23,873 nt of DNA from an uncultured Eggerthellaceae bacterium (lineage in GTDB: Bacteria; Actinomycetota; Coriobacteriia; Coriobacteriales; Eggerthellaceae), in contig CAJTXX010000034.1 of assembly GCA_910584145.1 (NCBI GenBank), forward strand, positions 1 to 23,873, read 5' to 3'. Shown here piece by piece: positions 7,028 through 14,644 of the stretch (its first letter is position 1; every line of letters starts with the position of its first letter). The notes beneath the pieces were generated by a model that searched no databases, was not told the DNA's origin, and was given only the letters and a program-made list of their open reading frames with translations. A program made the position numbers and the translations under genes.

Positions 7028-7204
7028 GGCGCCCGTCTCCATTACGCGCCCAGTCCCGCTGCGTAACGGTTCGCTTTCCGAGCGCACGCCGCACCGAGCT
7101 CGCCACGAGCCATGCCGTATGCTGCCTTCCCGACGAATGAGATGCCATCGCGCCCCGGCAACGCCTGCCCGCGAGGCCGCCGCGCGACCCGAGAAAGGAA
7201 CGAC

Positions 7205-7765
7205 ATGGATACCACCGCGAAGAAGGATGTCCTGCTCATCTGCGGATCGCTGCGAGAGCGCTCCCTCAACCGGCAGATGGGCGCCTATGCCGCACAGCAG
7301 CTCGCAGGCGCAGCGCGCACGCGCTGGCTCGATTATGCCGACCTGCCCTACATGGACCAAGACGCGGAATTCCCTACGCCCGCCGCGGTGCAGCGCGTCC
7401 GCGATGAGGTGCTGGCCGCCGATGCGCTGTGGGTGTTCTCCCCCGAATACAACCATGGCATCCCCGGTGTGCTGAAGAACTGCCTCGACTGGCTCTCGCG
7501 ACCTCTGGAGCCCGGCTCGCAGGCAACAGCCGTGAAGGGCAAGCTGACGCTGTACAGCTGCGCGGGCGGCGGGGCGAAGGCGCGCTATTGCGCGGCAGAC
7601 CTCGCTGAGACGCTCTCGTTCATGCAGGTCGACCTGATAGAGACGATGCACGCGCAGATAGCGCTCGACCGGCAAGACTACACCACCGACGTGCTCACCA
7701 TGAGCAGCGCTGAGGAGGCCGCGCTGCGCACGCAGGCGCAGATGCTCCTCGACCGCCTCGCGTAA
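7205..7765 (+). CDS. NADPH-dependent FMN reductase family protein
   Basis: 186 residues; flavodoxin-like fold. The FMN phosphate loop GSLRERSLNRQM (14-25) follows the first beta strand VLLICGS, and SPEYNHGIPGVLKNCLDWLSR (79-99) is the hallmark of the NADPH-dependent FMN reductase/quinone reductase/azoreductase-like family. Cytosolic two-electron reduction of flavin, quinone or azo substrate with NAD(P)H is expected; the substrate is unknown. The start is the ATG at 7205 because GAAAGGA lies five bases upstream; the in-frame ATG at 7112 lacks an SD and lies before the conserved domain. Co-directional with rarD (177-bp gap) and the MFS gene (136-bp gap), but with room for separate promoters. 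Confidence 0.93.
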   Translation: MDTTAKKDVLLICGSLRERSLNRQMGAYAAQQLAGAARTRWLDYADLPYMDQDAEFPTPAAVQRVRDEVLAADALWVFSPEYNHGIPGVLKNCLDWLSRPLEPGSQATAVKGKLTLYSCAGGGAKARYCAADLAETLSFMQVDLIETMHAQIALDRQDYTTDVLTMSSAEEAALRTQAQMLLDRLA

Positions 7766-7901
7766 GCAAGGCGCCGAGCACAGACTGCGCGCCACCGCGG
7801 CCCGCAGCCGGCGGACGCCCGCGCACCTGACGGCGCAGCGCCCGCGAGCAACCCTCGCATACAATAGGCCCATCCCAACCGCGCGGCGAAAAGGAAGGCT
7901 G

Positions 7902-9095
7902 ATGGGCACCGGGCAGCGAGCGCTCCGAGCAGATACCGGCGATAAGCTCGCCAATTACCTCACCATGCTCGGGCACCTGTGCTCCGACATCAACCAAGGC
8001 GCGCTCTCTGCGATCCTGCCGTTCCTCGTGGTGGGGAGCGGCTACACCTACTTCGAGGCCACCATGCTCGTGTTCGCGGCGAATACCGCCTCGGCGTTGA
8101 TACAGCCGCTGTTCGGCTGGCTGGGCGACCGGCGGCCGCGGCCGTGGTTCATGGCGCTCGGCGTGGCGCTCGCAGGGCTCGGCATGGCGGGCATCGGCTA
8201 TATGCGCAGCTACTGGCTGGTGCTCTGCTGCGCGCTGCTGAGCGGCATCGGAGTGGCGCTGTTCCACCCGGAAGGCGGCCGCCTAGCGAACCTGGCCGCT
8301 GGCGAGCGCAAGGGCAACGGCATGAGCATCTTCGCTGTGGGCGGCAACATCGGCTTCTTCGTCGGGCCGATCATCTGCGCTCTCTCCCTCACCGCTTTCG
8401 GGTTGCCCGGCACCGCTGCGTTCCTCGTGCCCGCAGCGGGCTGCTCTCTCCTCCTGCTCGCCTTCAACGGGCGCTTCAAGGCGCTCGGCACGACCAGCGC
8501 CGGAACCGCTGCCAGCGCCGAAGAGCGCGAGCACTGGGGCCTGTTCGCCGTGGTGATGGGCGTGCTGTCGCTGCGCTCCATCCTCAGCTACAGCCTCATG
8601 GCGTTCATCCCGCTGTTCCTCGCAGGCATGCTCGGGCAGAGCGAGGCGCTGAGCTCCACCGCCATCTCGATCTTCGCCATCGCAGCTGCTGCGGCCACCG
8701 CGCTGTCAGGGCGCGCAGCCGAGCGATGGGGCGCGCTGCGGCTGCTGATAGCCTGCTGCCTCGTCGCGGGTGCGGGCATCGTCGGGTTCGCGTTCAACGC
8801 CTCGGTGGGGGTGGCGCTCGGCATCACCGCGATTCTGGCTGTCGCGATCGACATGTTCTACCCCGCCACCGTCGCGCTCGGCATGGATTATCTCCCGAAG
8901 CACCTCGGCATGGCCTCCGGGCTCTCCTACGGCGTGGCGGTATGCGCCGGTGGCATGGCCGAGCCGCTGCTGGGGCTCGTCGGCGATGCTGCGGGCCTGG
9001 TGCCCGTCATGCTCGCGCTGGCTGCCATCGCCTTCGCATGCGCCGCGCTCGGCGCCATCCTCGCGCGCCTGCATGCGCGCAGGCTCCCGATGTAG
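7902..9095 (+). CDS. MFS transporter of the fosmidomycin-resistance (Fsr) type
   Basis: 397 residues, twelve predicted helices. The Fsr signature is clear: LGHLCSDINQGALSAILPFLV (23-43), GVALFHPEGGRLA (about 117-129) and SIFAVGGNIGFFVGP (about 142-156). The loop after helix 2 reads GWLGDRRPRP, the usual MFS loop 2-3 motif. E. coli Fsr exports fosmidomycin; other members are poorly characterised, so resistance here is inference. The C-terminal half has GMDYLPKHLGMASGLSYG. Start ATG at 7902 follows AAAAGGAAGGCTG. A TACAAT at 7860-7865 could be its -10; no good -35 is visible. Confidence 0.92.
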   Translation: MGTGQRALRADTGDKLANYLTMLGHLCSDINQGALSAILPFLVVGSGYTYFEATMLVFAANTASALIQPLFGWLGDRRPRPWFMALGVALAGLGMAGIGYMRSYWLVLCCALLSGIGVALFHPEGGRLANLAAGERKGNGMSIFAVGGNIGFFVGPIICALSLTAFGLPGTAAFLVPAAGCSLLLLAFNGRFKALGTTSAGTAASAEEREHWGLFAVVMGVLSLRSILSYSLMAFIPLFLAGMLGQSEALSSTAISIFAIAAAAATALSGRAAERWGALRLLIACCLVAGAGIVGFAFNASVGVALGITAILAVAIDMFYPATVALGMDYLPKHLGMASGLSYGVAVCAGGMAEPLLGLVGDAAGLVPVMLALAAIAFACAALGAILARLHARRLPM

Positions 9096-9230
9096 CGAGC
9101 ATCCGAGCAGACAGCTCTCTGCCTCCGAGCCGCCCGATATGCTCCGCCGAAAAAAAACTTGCAAGGATTGCGCAGGCTCAATCGTGTTAGAGGTGGAGAG
9201 GAAAGAAAACGGACGAAGAGGTGCTTTTCC

Positions 9231-9860
9231 ATGAAGAAGATATTGGTCGCAGTAGCTGCGGTCTCGCTGAGCGCGGCGCTCGTCATCCCGGCGCTGGCTT
9301 TCGGGCAGGCGGGGCCCATCGGCGCTGAGGGTGCTCTCGCTGCCAACAGCCCCGCGCCGAGCCAAGCAGCCGCCAGCTCGCTTTCGTGCGACGGCGTATC
9401 CGGCACGGTCATCGGGTGCGTGAATGCCGGCTACCAGGCCATCGACGAGCGCATGGCCGCCCTGGCCGCCGAGGAAGAGCGCGCGGCAGCCGAAGCTGAG
9501 GCCGCTGCGGCTGCCGAGGCCGCCACCGCGCCGTACTTCGTCGATGCGGACGGCGACGGCATATGCGACAACTACGCCACGGGCAGCTACGGCGGCGGAT
9601 ACGGCGCCGGCAACGGTGCGGGTGCTGGCGTCGGATGCCCCGGTTACGTCGACGGCAACGGCGACGGCGTGTGCGACAACTACGCGCAGGGCATCTGCTA
9701 TGGCACCCATCACGGCAACGGCGCAGGCGCGGGCAATGGCGGCGGCTGGGGCTACACGGATGCGAACGGCGACGGCGTGTGCGACAATTACGCTGACCGC
9801 GGCAACGGAAGGGGCTACGGCGCCCACGGTGGCGGCCACGGCGCGCACCACCGCTGGTAG
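9231..9860 (+). CDS. Secreted Asp/Gly/His-rich protein with three DxDGDG repeats
   Basis: 209 residues from the ATG at 9231 (SD GAAGAGG). N-terminal signal peptide MKKILVAVAAVSLSAALVIP with likely cleavage near ALAFG (22-25). Residues 50-64 hold a Cys pair (CDGVSGTVIGC, 53-63), 66-99 an Ala/Glu-rich helix. Then come three repeats, FVDADGDGICDNYA (103-116), YVDGNGDGVCDNYA (139-152) and YTDANGDGVCDNYA (175-188), separated by Gly-rich linkers, and a His-rich end GAHGGGHGAHHRW. DxDxDG loops are the calcium-binding core of dockerin, thrombospondin type 3 and EF-hand motifs; each repeat adds one Cys. I do not know the function. It heads a cassette with an ECF sigma factor 23 bp downstream and an anti-sigma factor, so it is probably part of the sensing system or its main target. 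Confidence 0.88.
   Translation: MKKILVAVAAVSLSAALVIPALAFGQAGPIGAEGALAANSPAPSQAAASSLSCDGVSGTVIGCVNAGYQAIDERMAALAAEEERAAAEAEAAAAAEAATAPYFVDADGDGICDNYATGSYGGGYGAGNGAGAGVGCPGYVDGNGDGVCDNYAQGICYGTHHGNGAGAGNGGGWGYTDANGDGVCDNYADRGNGRGYGAHGGGHGAHHRW
9534..9794 (+). repeat. Three in-frame DNA repeats encoding D-x-N/D-G-D-G-V/I-C-D-N-Y-A
   Basis: Nucleotide-level copies of about 40 bases start at roughly 9534, 9645 and 9753, each containing GGCGACGGC(A/G)T(A/G)TGCGACAA then TACGC. The second and third are nearly identical over that core. Spacing is about 108-111 bp, so the unit including the Gly linker is about 36-37 codons. Confidence 0.8.
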
Positions 9861-9883
9861 ATGCCCCACGGAAGGACCAGCTA

Positions 9884-10375
9884 TTGCGGGAACGCGATGA
9901 TATCGAGCAGACTATGAGCACCTACGGCCCGACCGTATGGCGCATCTGCATGAGCTTCTTCGCCTCCGAGCACGACGCCCAAGACGCCTTCCAAGACACA
10001 TTCCTGAAATATGCGCTCGCCGATGCGGTGGACTTCAACGATGACGGCCACCGCAAGGCGTGGCTCATAACGGTATCGTCCAACGTATGCCGGGATATGC
10101 TGCGCGCGAGCTGCCGCCGCAACCAACCCCTGGACGAAGCCGCCGCGGCAGAGCAGCTGACCTCGCACGACAGCCTGACGCAGCCCGATTCGCGCCATCG
10201 CGAAGTGCTCGACGCCTTCCGCGCTCTGGAAGACCCGCCGCGCCTGCCGCTCTTCCTCGCCCTGTACGAGGGCTACACCGCACCCGAGATAGCGAAGATG
10301 CTGGATGCCCCGGTGAACACCGTGTATTCCTGGATATCGCGCGGCAAGAGCACGTTGAAGGAGGCCTTATCGTGA
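9884..10375 (+). CDS. ECF-type RNA polymerase sigma factor
   Basis: 163 residues, sigma-70 family with only regions 2 and 4. Region 2 covers about 8-78, with SEHDAQDAFQDTFLKYA (core binding) and KAWLITVSSNVCRDMLRA. Region 4 covers about 115-160, with LPLFLALYEGYTAPEIAKML and VNTVYSWISRGKSTLKEAL as the -35-recognition helix-turn-helix. I use the TTG at 9884 as start because GGAAGGA lies seven bases upstream; the first ATG in frame (9914) is at residue 11 and would cut into region 2. It follows the repeat-protein gene by 23 bp and overlaps the anti-sigma gene by four bases (GTGA), so sigma and anti-sigma are translationally coupled and made in fixed ratio. Confidence 0.92.
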   Translation: MRERDDIEQTMSTYGPTVWRICMSFFASEHDAQDAFQDTFLKYALADAVDFNDDGHRKAWLITVSSNVCRDMLRASCRRNQPLDEAAAAEQLTSHDSLTQPDSRHREVLDAFRALEDPPRLPLFLALYEGYTAPEIAKMLDAPVNTVYSWISRGKSTLKEALS

Positions 10376-11241
10376 ACGACCGTGAGCTCGATCTGCTCGT
10401 GCGCGAGGCCTTCGATGCGCTCGAGGTGCCCGAGCGGGCCTCCCAGGGAACGCTCGCTGCCATCGACCAGCTAGCCCGCGAGAACGCGGCAACGCCCCAG
10501 GCCGCCGCGCAAGTCGCACCGGCAGCGCCCCGCGCGCACCGCAAGAACCGTTGGACCCGCTGGGCGGCCTCCATCACCGCAGCAGCCGCCTGCCTTGCGA
10601 TCACGCTCGCGCTCGTCGGAGGGATGGCGCGCATGGATGCCCAGCCCACGGCTTTCATCGACATCGACATCAACCCCTCGATCGAGTTGCAGGTGAACCG
10701 CGCCGACACAGTGGTGAAGGCGGAAGGCGTGAATGCCGATGGCCAAGATGTGCTGGCCGGGCTCGACCTGACGGGCCTCGCCTACCGCGATGCCCTCGCC
10801 GTACTGGCGCAGAGCGAGGCGATGGCCCCTTACCTGCGCGACGATGCCTTCATCCAAGTGAGCGTGTCGTCTGACACCCCCAGCCAAGAGCAAGCGCTGA
10901 CCGACGCGAGCGAGGCGTACCTGTCCACCCTCCCCTGCCGCAGCTCATGCGGCACGGTGTCCTCCCAAGTGCGCGAAGAAGCGCGCGCCCACGGCATGGG
11001 CTGCGGGCGCTACACCGCCGCGCTGGAGCTGGCCGAGCTCGACCCGAGCGTCAGCGTCGAGGATTGCGAGGGGCTCTCCATGCGGGAGCTGCGCGATCGG
11101 ATAGCCGCCTGCCACGAGAACGGCGCAACGTCAGAGGGCAGCGCCGAGGAGAGTTCGCAAGGCCAAGGCCGCGGGCAGGGCCAAGGGCACGGCCAGGGCA
11201 ACGGCAGCATGCGGCGCCACCAAGGCAGCCACCACGGCTGA
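10372..11241 (+). CDS. Membrane anti-sigma factor with RsgI-like extracytoplasmic domain
   Basis: 289 residues from GTG at 10372; AAGGAGG seven bases upstream and the GTGA overlap with the sigma stop fix this start. Residues 1-60 are the cytoplasmic sigma-binding part. One transmembrane helix spans about 65-88. The outside part begins AFIDIDINPSIELQVNRADTVVKAEG (94-119), which resembles the juxtamembrane domain of clostridial RsgI anti-SigI factors, and a later stretch GMGCGRYTAALELAELDPSVSVEDCEGLSMRELRDRI (208-244) also has the RsgI style. Five Cys lie outside the membrane (189, 193, 211, 232, 247). The tail is Gln/Gly repeats and His (QGQGHGQGNG, HQGSHHG), echoing the His/Gly end of the repeat protein. 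Expected role: holds the sigma factor at the membrane until an outside signal arrives; the signal is unknown. Confidence 0.87.
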   Translation: MNDRELDLLVREAFDALEVPERASQGTLAAIDQLARENAATPQAAAQVAPAAPRAHRKNRWTRWAASITAAAACLAITLALVGGMARMDAQPTAFIDIDINPSIELQVNRADTVVKAEGVNADGQDVLAGLDLTGLAYRDALAVLAQSEAMAPYLRDDAFIQVSVSSDTPSQEQALTDASEAYLSTLPCRSSCGTVSSQVREEARAHGMGCGRYTAALELAELDPSVSVEDCEGLSMRELRDRIAACHENGATSEGSAEESSQGQGRGQGQGHGQGNGSMRRHQGSHHG

Positions 11242-11253
11242 CGCCACCAGAGC

Positions 11254-11282
11254 GCCGCGGGATGCCCTGCGCACCCCGCGGC
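11254..11282. terminator. Hairpin between convergent anti-sigma and ABC permease genes
   Basis: GCCGCGGG (11254-11261) and CCCGCGGC (11275-11282) form an 8-bp all-GC stem with a 13-nt loop, twelve bases after the anti-sigma stop codon. No T tract. Its place between convergent genes suggests a bidirectional terminator. Confidence 0.5.
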
Positions 11283-11328
11283 CCATCATGCGTGCGTCCG
11301 AGAAACGATACCGCCTTCCCCTGCACGC

Positions 11329-13773
11329 TCACTCGACGACCAGCTCGCGCACGCTGATGCCGCATATGCTGCGTGAGAAGGCATAAGCCGACAGCGCGAA
11401 CACCGCCGCTAAGCCCGCGCCGATGAGCGCCGCCTGCCAAACCGGCAACGCGATGGTGAAGGCACCGGCCCCGAAGAGCCCGAACAGATTCCCCACCAGC
11501 GCGCTCCCGCCCGCATAGACGAGCGCTATGCCAAGAGCGCCACCCACGAGGGCCACACCGAGGAAGCGCAGCGAGAACGAGAGCCTGAGCGTGCGCGCCC
11601 GGAACCCGAGCGCACGGTAGATGCCCAGGTCGTGGCGCTCCCCCGCCAGCATGCGTCGGCTGACGAGCGCCACCGCCACACAGCCGATCAACAGAGCGAA
11701 TACGGTCATGAGATACCCCGCCATCACGAGCACATTGCGGATGAGCAGGATCGTGTTCGCAGCGGTGCCGAACAGGCCGGTGGCATCGAAGCTGACCGCA
11801 TCGCCGAAGCGGTCCTTCACATGGGCCAGCACCGCATCAGCATCGGCCCCTTCCGCTAGCTGATATTGGCGCGCCTGCTTGCCAGAAGCCGCACCTTCAC
11901 CCCCGAGCCGCTGCGCCCCGTCGATGGTGACCACCGCGCCATCGCCGCCATTGAGCACGGTGGCCAGTATGCCGCTGACGATGAGCGTCCGCTCGGTGCC
12001 GCGCGCATCCTGCACCACGAGCTCATCCCCCACATCGAGGTCGAGCCCCCGCGCGAAGTTCAACCCGATAGCTGCCTCGTTCTCAAGACGCGGCATGCGC
12101 CCGCTCATCAGGCACGACTCATCCAGAACGCCCAAGTCAGACAAGCCGACGAAGACGCGCTGCTCGCCCCTCGGGTTGAGCGCGACAGCCTCTTCCTGCC
12201 ATTCCCGCGCGATAGGGGCCACCTCTTCGATAGCCTCGCGCACCTCGTCGAGCGTCACATCGTCGGATACGAGCTCGGCTGAGATATCGCTCTTCCAGAT
12301 GCCGAACGAGCGGTACACAGCATCGTCCTCGGCCACCGCACCACCGATGCCGAAGCATAGCGAGATGAACGCGCAGAGCAGAAGCGCGCTCGCACCCACT
12401 CCCACGTAGCGGCGCTTCTGCGAGACGAGCGCGCGCCAAGCCAGCGACGCCTCAAGGTGGCCGCCGTCGATATGGCACGTGCCGCGCGGCGAGAAGCGCA
12501 CATCGCCCGTGCCCTGGCGCAGCGCCGCGAGCGGCGTGATGCGGCCGAGCTTGCGTGCCTTGAAAGCCACCGCGCCCACGAGCGCCATGAGGAGCACGCC
12601 CGAGCAAGCGAGCGCCCACACCGGCAGCGATGCGCCCTGCACGAGCACCCCGGTTATGAGCAGGAACGGCGGCCATGCCAACGGCTCCACGGCGATGCCC
12701 GCCGCGAACCCGAACGCGAGCGCCATAAGAGCGACCAGCCCATACTGCGCCACCAACGCCCGGCGCAGCAGCGCAGGCGAGACGCCCACCGCTTTGGCGA
12801 TGCCCTGATCGGCATATCCCTCTTCGATCGCCGTGGACACCGCATGCACGCAAAGCACGAGCGCGACAGCGAACAACAAGAGCGCGAACACCGCCAGCAA
12901 CGCCGTGACGATCTGCACCACCATGAGCGCATACCCCACGAGCGTCTCCTTCGCGAACCCGCTCGTCTCGCTGGTGCCCCAGTCGACCTCCTCATGGATG
13001 ATGCCCGCCAGGTCCTGCCCGTTGAGGCCGTCGGCACGAGCCTCGGGAGTCAAGGTCAGGTTGAATTCCGTCAGAGGATACGGCATGCGCGCTATGCCGA
13101 AGTCGACGCTGCCCGACGATAGCGCCTGCTCATAGTCCGCTTCAGCGAGCGGATAGAGCTCATCGAACGTCTCAGGCGCCACCAGATAGCGCTTCACTTC
13201 CATGAACGGCGTCCCTAGCTGCGGGTCTTCGAAGAAGCCCGCCACGGTAAGGCGCCGCTCCTCGCCCTCGAAGCGCAACACGAGCACATCGCCCAGCTCG
13301 GCGCCGTAGAGCACGCTCGCCGCAGGCGTGATATACACCTCGCCCGGCGCGGGCGGCGCGAGGCGATCAGCATAGGAGCCGAAGCCCTCGTCCAAGAGCA
13401 CGACGTCCATTCCCGAACCCCATGCCTCGAAGATGCTCGTCGCCGCCTCCATATCACCCATCGGCGCGCCTGCGCCGTCTTCGAACTGCACCGGCACTGA
13501 GAACGCGCGCGTCTCGCGCACACTGCCCACCTCGGGCAGCGCCTCCAAGCGCTCGGCTACATCCGTATCGGCCTGCATACCCCAATCGATCACATACATA
13601 TCCCCCGCACCCGATTCCCCATAGCGAACATCAGCTCGCTCGGAGAGGTCGCTGAACAGGCTTATGGTGAAGGTCAGCGCGAAGGCAGCTAGGAACACCA
13701 AGACCGCCAACCCGATGAAGGTCCCCTTATCGCGCCGTAACCCGGCGGCTACCAACGTGCGCAACGGCTCCAT
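11329..13773 (-). CDS. FtsX/MacB-type ABC transporter permease
   Basis: 814 residues with a duplicated FtsX architecture. TM helix 1 is at about 20-40, followed by an extracytoplasmic domain (41-275), helices at about 282-310, 341-362 and 371-403; then helix 458-479, a second outside domain (480-680) and helices at about 681-705, 733-758 and 768-798. The two coupling-helix segments contacting the ATPase are EEGYADQGIAKAVGVSP (317-333) and GERHDLGIYRALGF (711-724). Such permeases export lipids, peptides or antibiotics, or act mechanically on envelope substrates. It starts ten bases after the ATPase stop (SD AGGTGA), so both form one operon. The two-component system just upstream probably controls it. 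Confidence 0.92.
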   Translation of the reverse strand: MEPLRTLVAAGLRRDKGTFIGLAVLVFLAAFALTFTISLFSDLSERADVRYGESGAGDMYVIDWGMQADTDVAERLEALPEVGSVRETRAFSVPVQFEDGAGAPMGDMEAATSIFEAWGSGMDVVLLDEGFGSYADRLAPPAPGEVYITPAASVLYGAELGDVLVLRFEGEERRLTVAGFFEDPQLGTPFMEVKRYLVAPETFDELYPLAEADYEQALSSGSVDFGIARMPYPLTEFNLTLTPEARADGLNGQDLAGIIHEEVDWGTSETSGFAKETLVGYALMVVQIVTALLAVFALLLFAVALVLCVHAVSTAIEEGYADQGIAKAVGVSPALLRRALVAQYGLVALMALAFGFAAGIAVEPLAWPPFLLITGVLVQGASLPVWALACSGVLLMALVGAVAFKARKLGRITPLAALRQGTGDVRFSPRGTCHIDGGHLEASLAWRALVSQKRRYVGVGASALLLCAFISLCFGIGGAVAEDDAVYRSFGIWKSDISAELVSDDVTLDEVREAIEEVAPIAREWQEEAVALNPRGEQRVFVGLSDLGVLDESCLMSGRMPRLENEAAIGLNFARGLDLDVGDELVVQDARGTERTLIVSGILATVLNGGDGAVVTIDGAQRLGGEGAASGKQARQYQLAEGADADAVLAHVKDRFGDAVSFDATGLFGTAANTILLIRNVLVMAGYLMTVFALLIGCVAVALVSRRMLAGERHDLGIYRALGFRARTLRLSFSLRFLGVALVGGALGIALVYAGGSALVGNLFGLFGAGAFTIALPVWQAALIGAGLAAVFALSAYAFSRSICGISVRELVVE

Positions 13774-13783
13774 AGCGCATCAC

Positions 13784-14563
13784 CTACCAGGAAAGCGACG
13801 TGAGCCAGGCGTTCGCCTGAGCCTCGCGGTCGCGCACGTAGGCTGCATCGTCGGCACGGGTGGCATCCCAGACGGGCAGCGCGAGCTCGCCGCGCACGCC
13901 GCCATCCTCGAAGTAGAGCACGCGGTTGCCGCGCACGGCGCTCTTCACGTCGTGCGTCACCATCAGCACCGTCTGCCCGTGCGCGTTCAGCTCGCTGAGC
14001 AACGCCAGCACCTCCCGGCTGTTCGCCTGGTTGAGCGCGCCGGTAGGCTCGTCGGCGAACACGATGGCCGGGTCGTTCACCACTGCGCGCGCCACGGCGC
14101 AGCGCTGCTGCTGGCCACCGGACGATTGGCTGGGCAGGTGCGCCGCCACGTCGCTGAGCCCCATGCGCTCAAGGAGCTCCTGGGCCCGAGCGCGCGTATC
14201 GGCCACGCTGCGGCCGCGCTTCAGGTAGCCTGGCACCGCGATGTTCTCGAACAGCGTCAGGTTGCTCACCAGATGCGCCGCCTGGAACACGAAGCCGAAG
14301 CTCTGCGCCCGCAGGTCGGCCAGCTCGCGCTCGCTCGCACCAGCGATGCTGCACCCGGCGAACAGCACATCGCCCGACGTGGGCGCATCCATGCCCGACA
14401 GGCAATAGAGCAACGTGGACTTGCCCGAGCCCGACGGCCCCATCACCGTGGTGAAATCGCCTTCGTATATATCGAGGTCGACGCTGCCGAGCACGTGCGT
14501 CTGCACGCCATCGGCCGCATAACTCTTCGCCAAGCGGCGCGCCGTGATGATCGCATCCTTCAT
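13784..14563 (-). CDS. ABC transporter ATP-binding protein (MacB/LolD/BceA type)
   Basis: 259 residues from the ATG at 14563, chosen over the in-frame ATG at 14581 because GGAGG lies six bases upstream of it. Walker A GPSGSGKST (42-50), Q-loop FVFQAAHLVSNLTLFENIAVP (91-111, the usual MacB/LolD form), signature SSGGQQQR (147-154), Walker B AIVFADEP (166-173), D-loop GALN, H-loop His204 in MVTHD. The signature has Ser where Leu or Met is usual, which is unusual but probably tolerated. The C-terminus carries about 35 extra residues. It partners the permease directly downstream. The gap to the sensor kinase gene upstream holds two CATTAAGG boxes, so the pair likely has its own regulated promoter. 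Confidence 0.94.
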   Translation of the reverse strand: MKDAIITARRLAKSYAADGVQTHVLGSVDLDIYEGDFTTVMGPSGSGKSTLLYCLSGMDAPTSGDVLFAGCSIAGASERELADLRAQSFGFVFQAAHLVSNLTLFENIAVPGYLKRGRSVADTRARAQELLERMGLSDVAAHLPSQSSGGQQQRCAVARAVVNDPAIVFADEPTGALNQANSREVLALLSELNAHGQTVLMVTHDVKSAVRGNRVLYFEDGGVRGELALPVWDATRADDAAYVRDREAQANAWLTSLSW

Positions 14564-14616
14564 CTGGTACCTCCGTCTCATGCTCCGAACCGATGCGATA
14601 ACGGTACCGGAGCAGA

Positions 14617-14635
14617 CATTAAGGAGTCATTAAGG
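14617..14635 (-). promoter_or_regulatory. Direct-repeat binding site for the OmpR-family regulator, upstream of the ABC operon
   Basis: CATTAAGG occurs at 14617-14624 and again at 14628-14635, an exact 8-bp repeat with an 11-bp period. On the coding (minus) strand this reads CCTTAATG twice. OmpR-family dimers classically bind tandem half-sites one helical turn apart (for example TTAACA-type boxes of Bacillus PhoP). The site ends about 54 bases before the ATPase start; TATCGC 16 bases downstream of the proximal repeat could serve as a -10. Confidence 0.65.
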
Positions 14636-14644
14636 CCGGCTGCG

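Noticed and set aside
6476..7954. 492-codon minus-strand open frame
   Set aside because: Antisense to rarD and the FMN reductase gene, both with recognisable families; no domain can be seen in it.
9096..9230. Promoter ahead of the repeat-protein cassette (TTGCAA at 9159 after an A8 run)
   Set aside because: No acceptable -10 lies 16-18 bp downstream; it could be an ECF-type promoter, but one example gives no motif to test.
14130..14210. SSGGQ signature in the ABC ATPase as a sign of inactivity
   Set aside because: Walker A, Walker B with Glu, Q-loop and H-loop are intact; variation at the first signature position is tolerated in MacB/LolD-type ATPases, so I noted it in the gene entry only.
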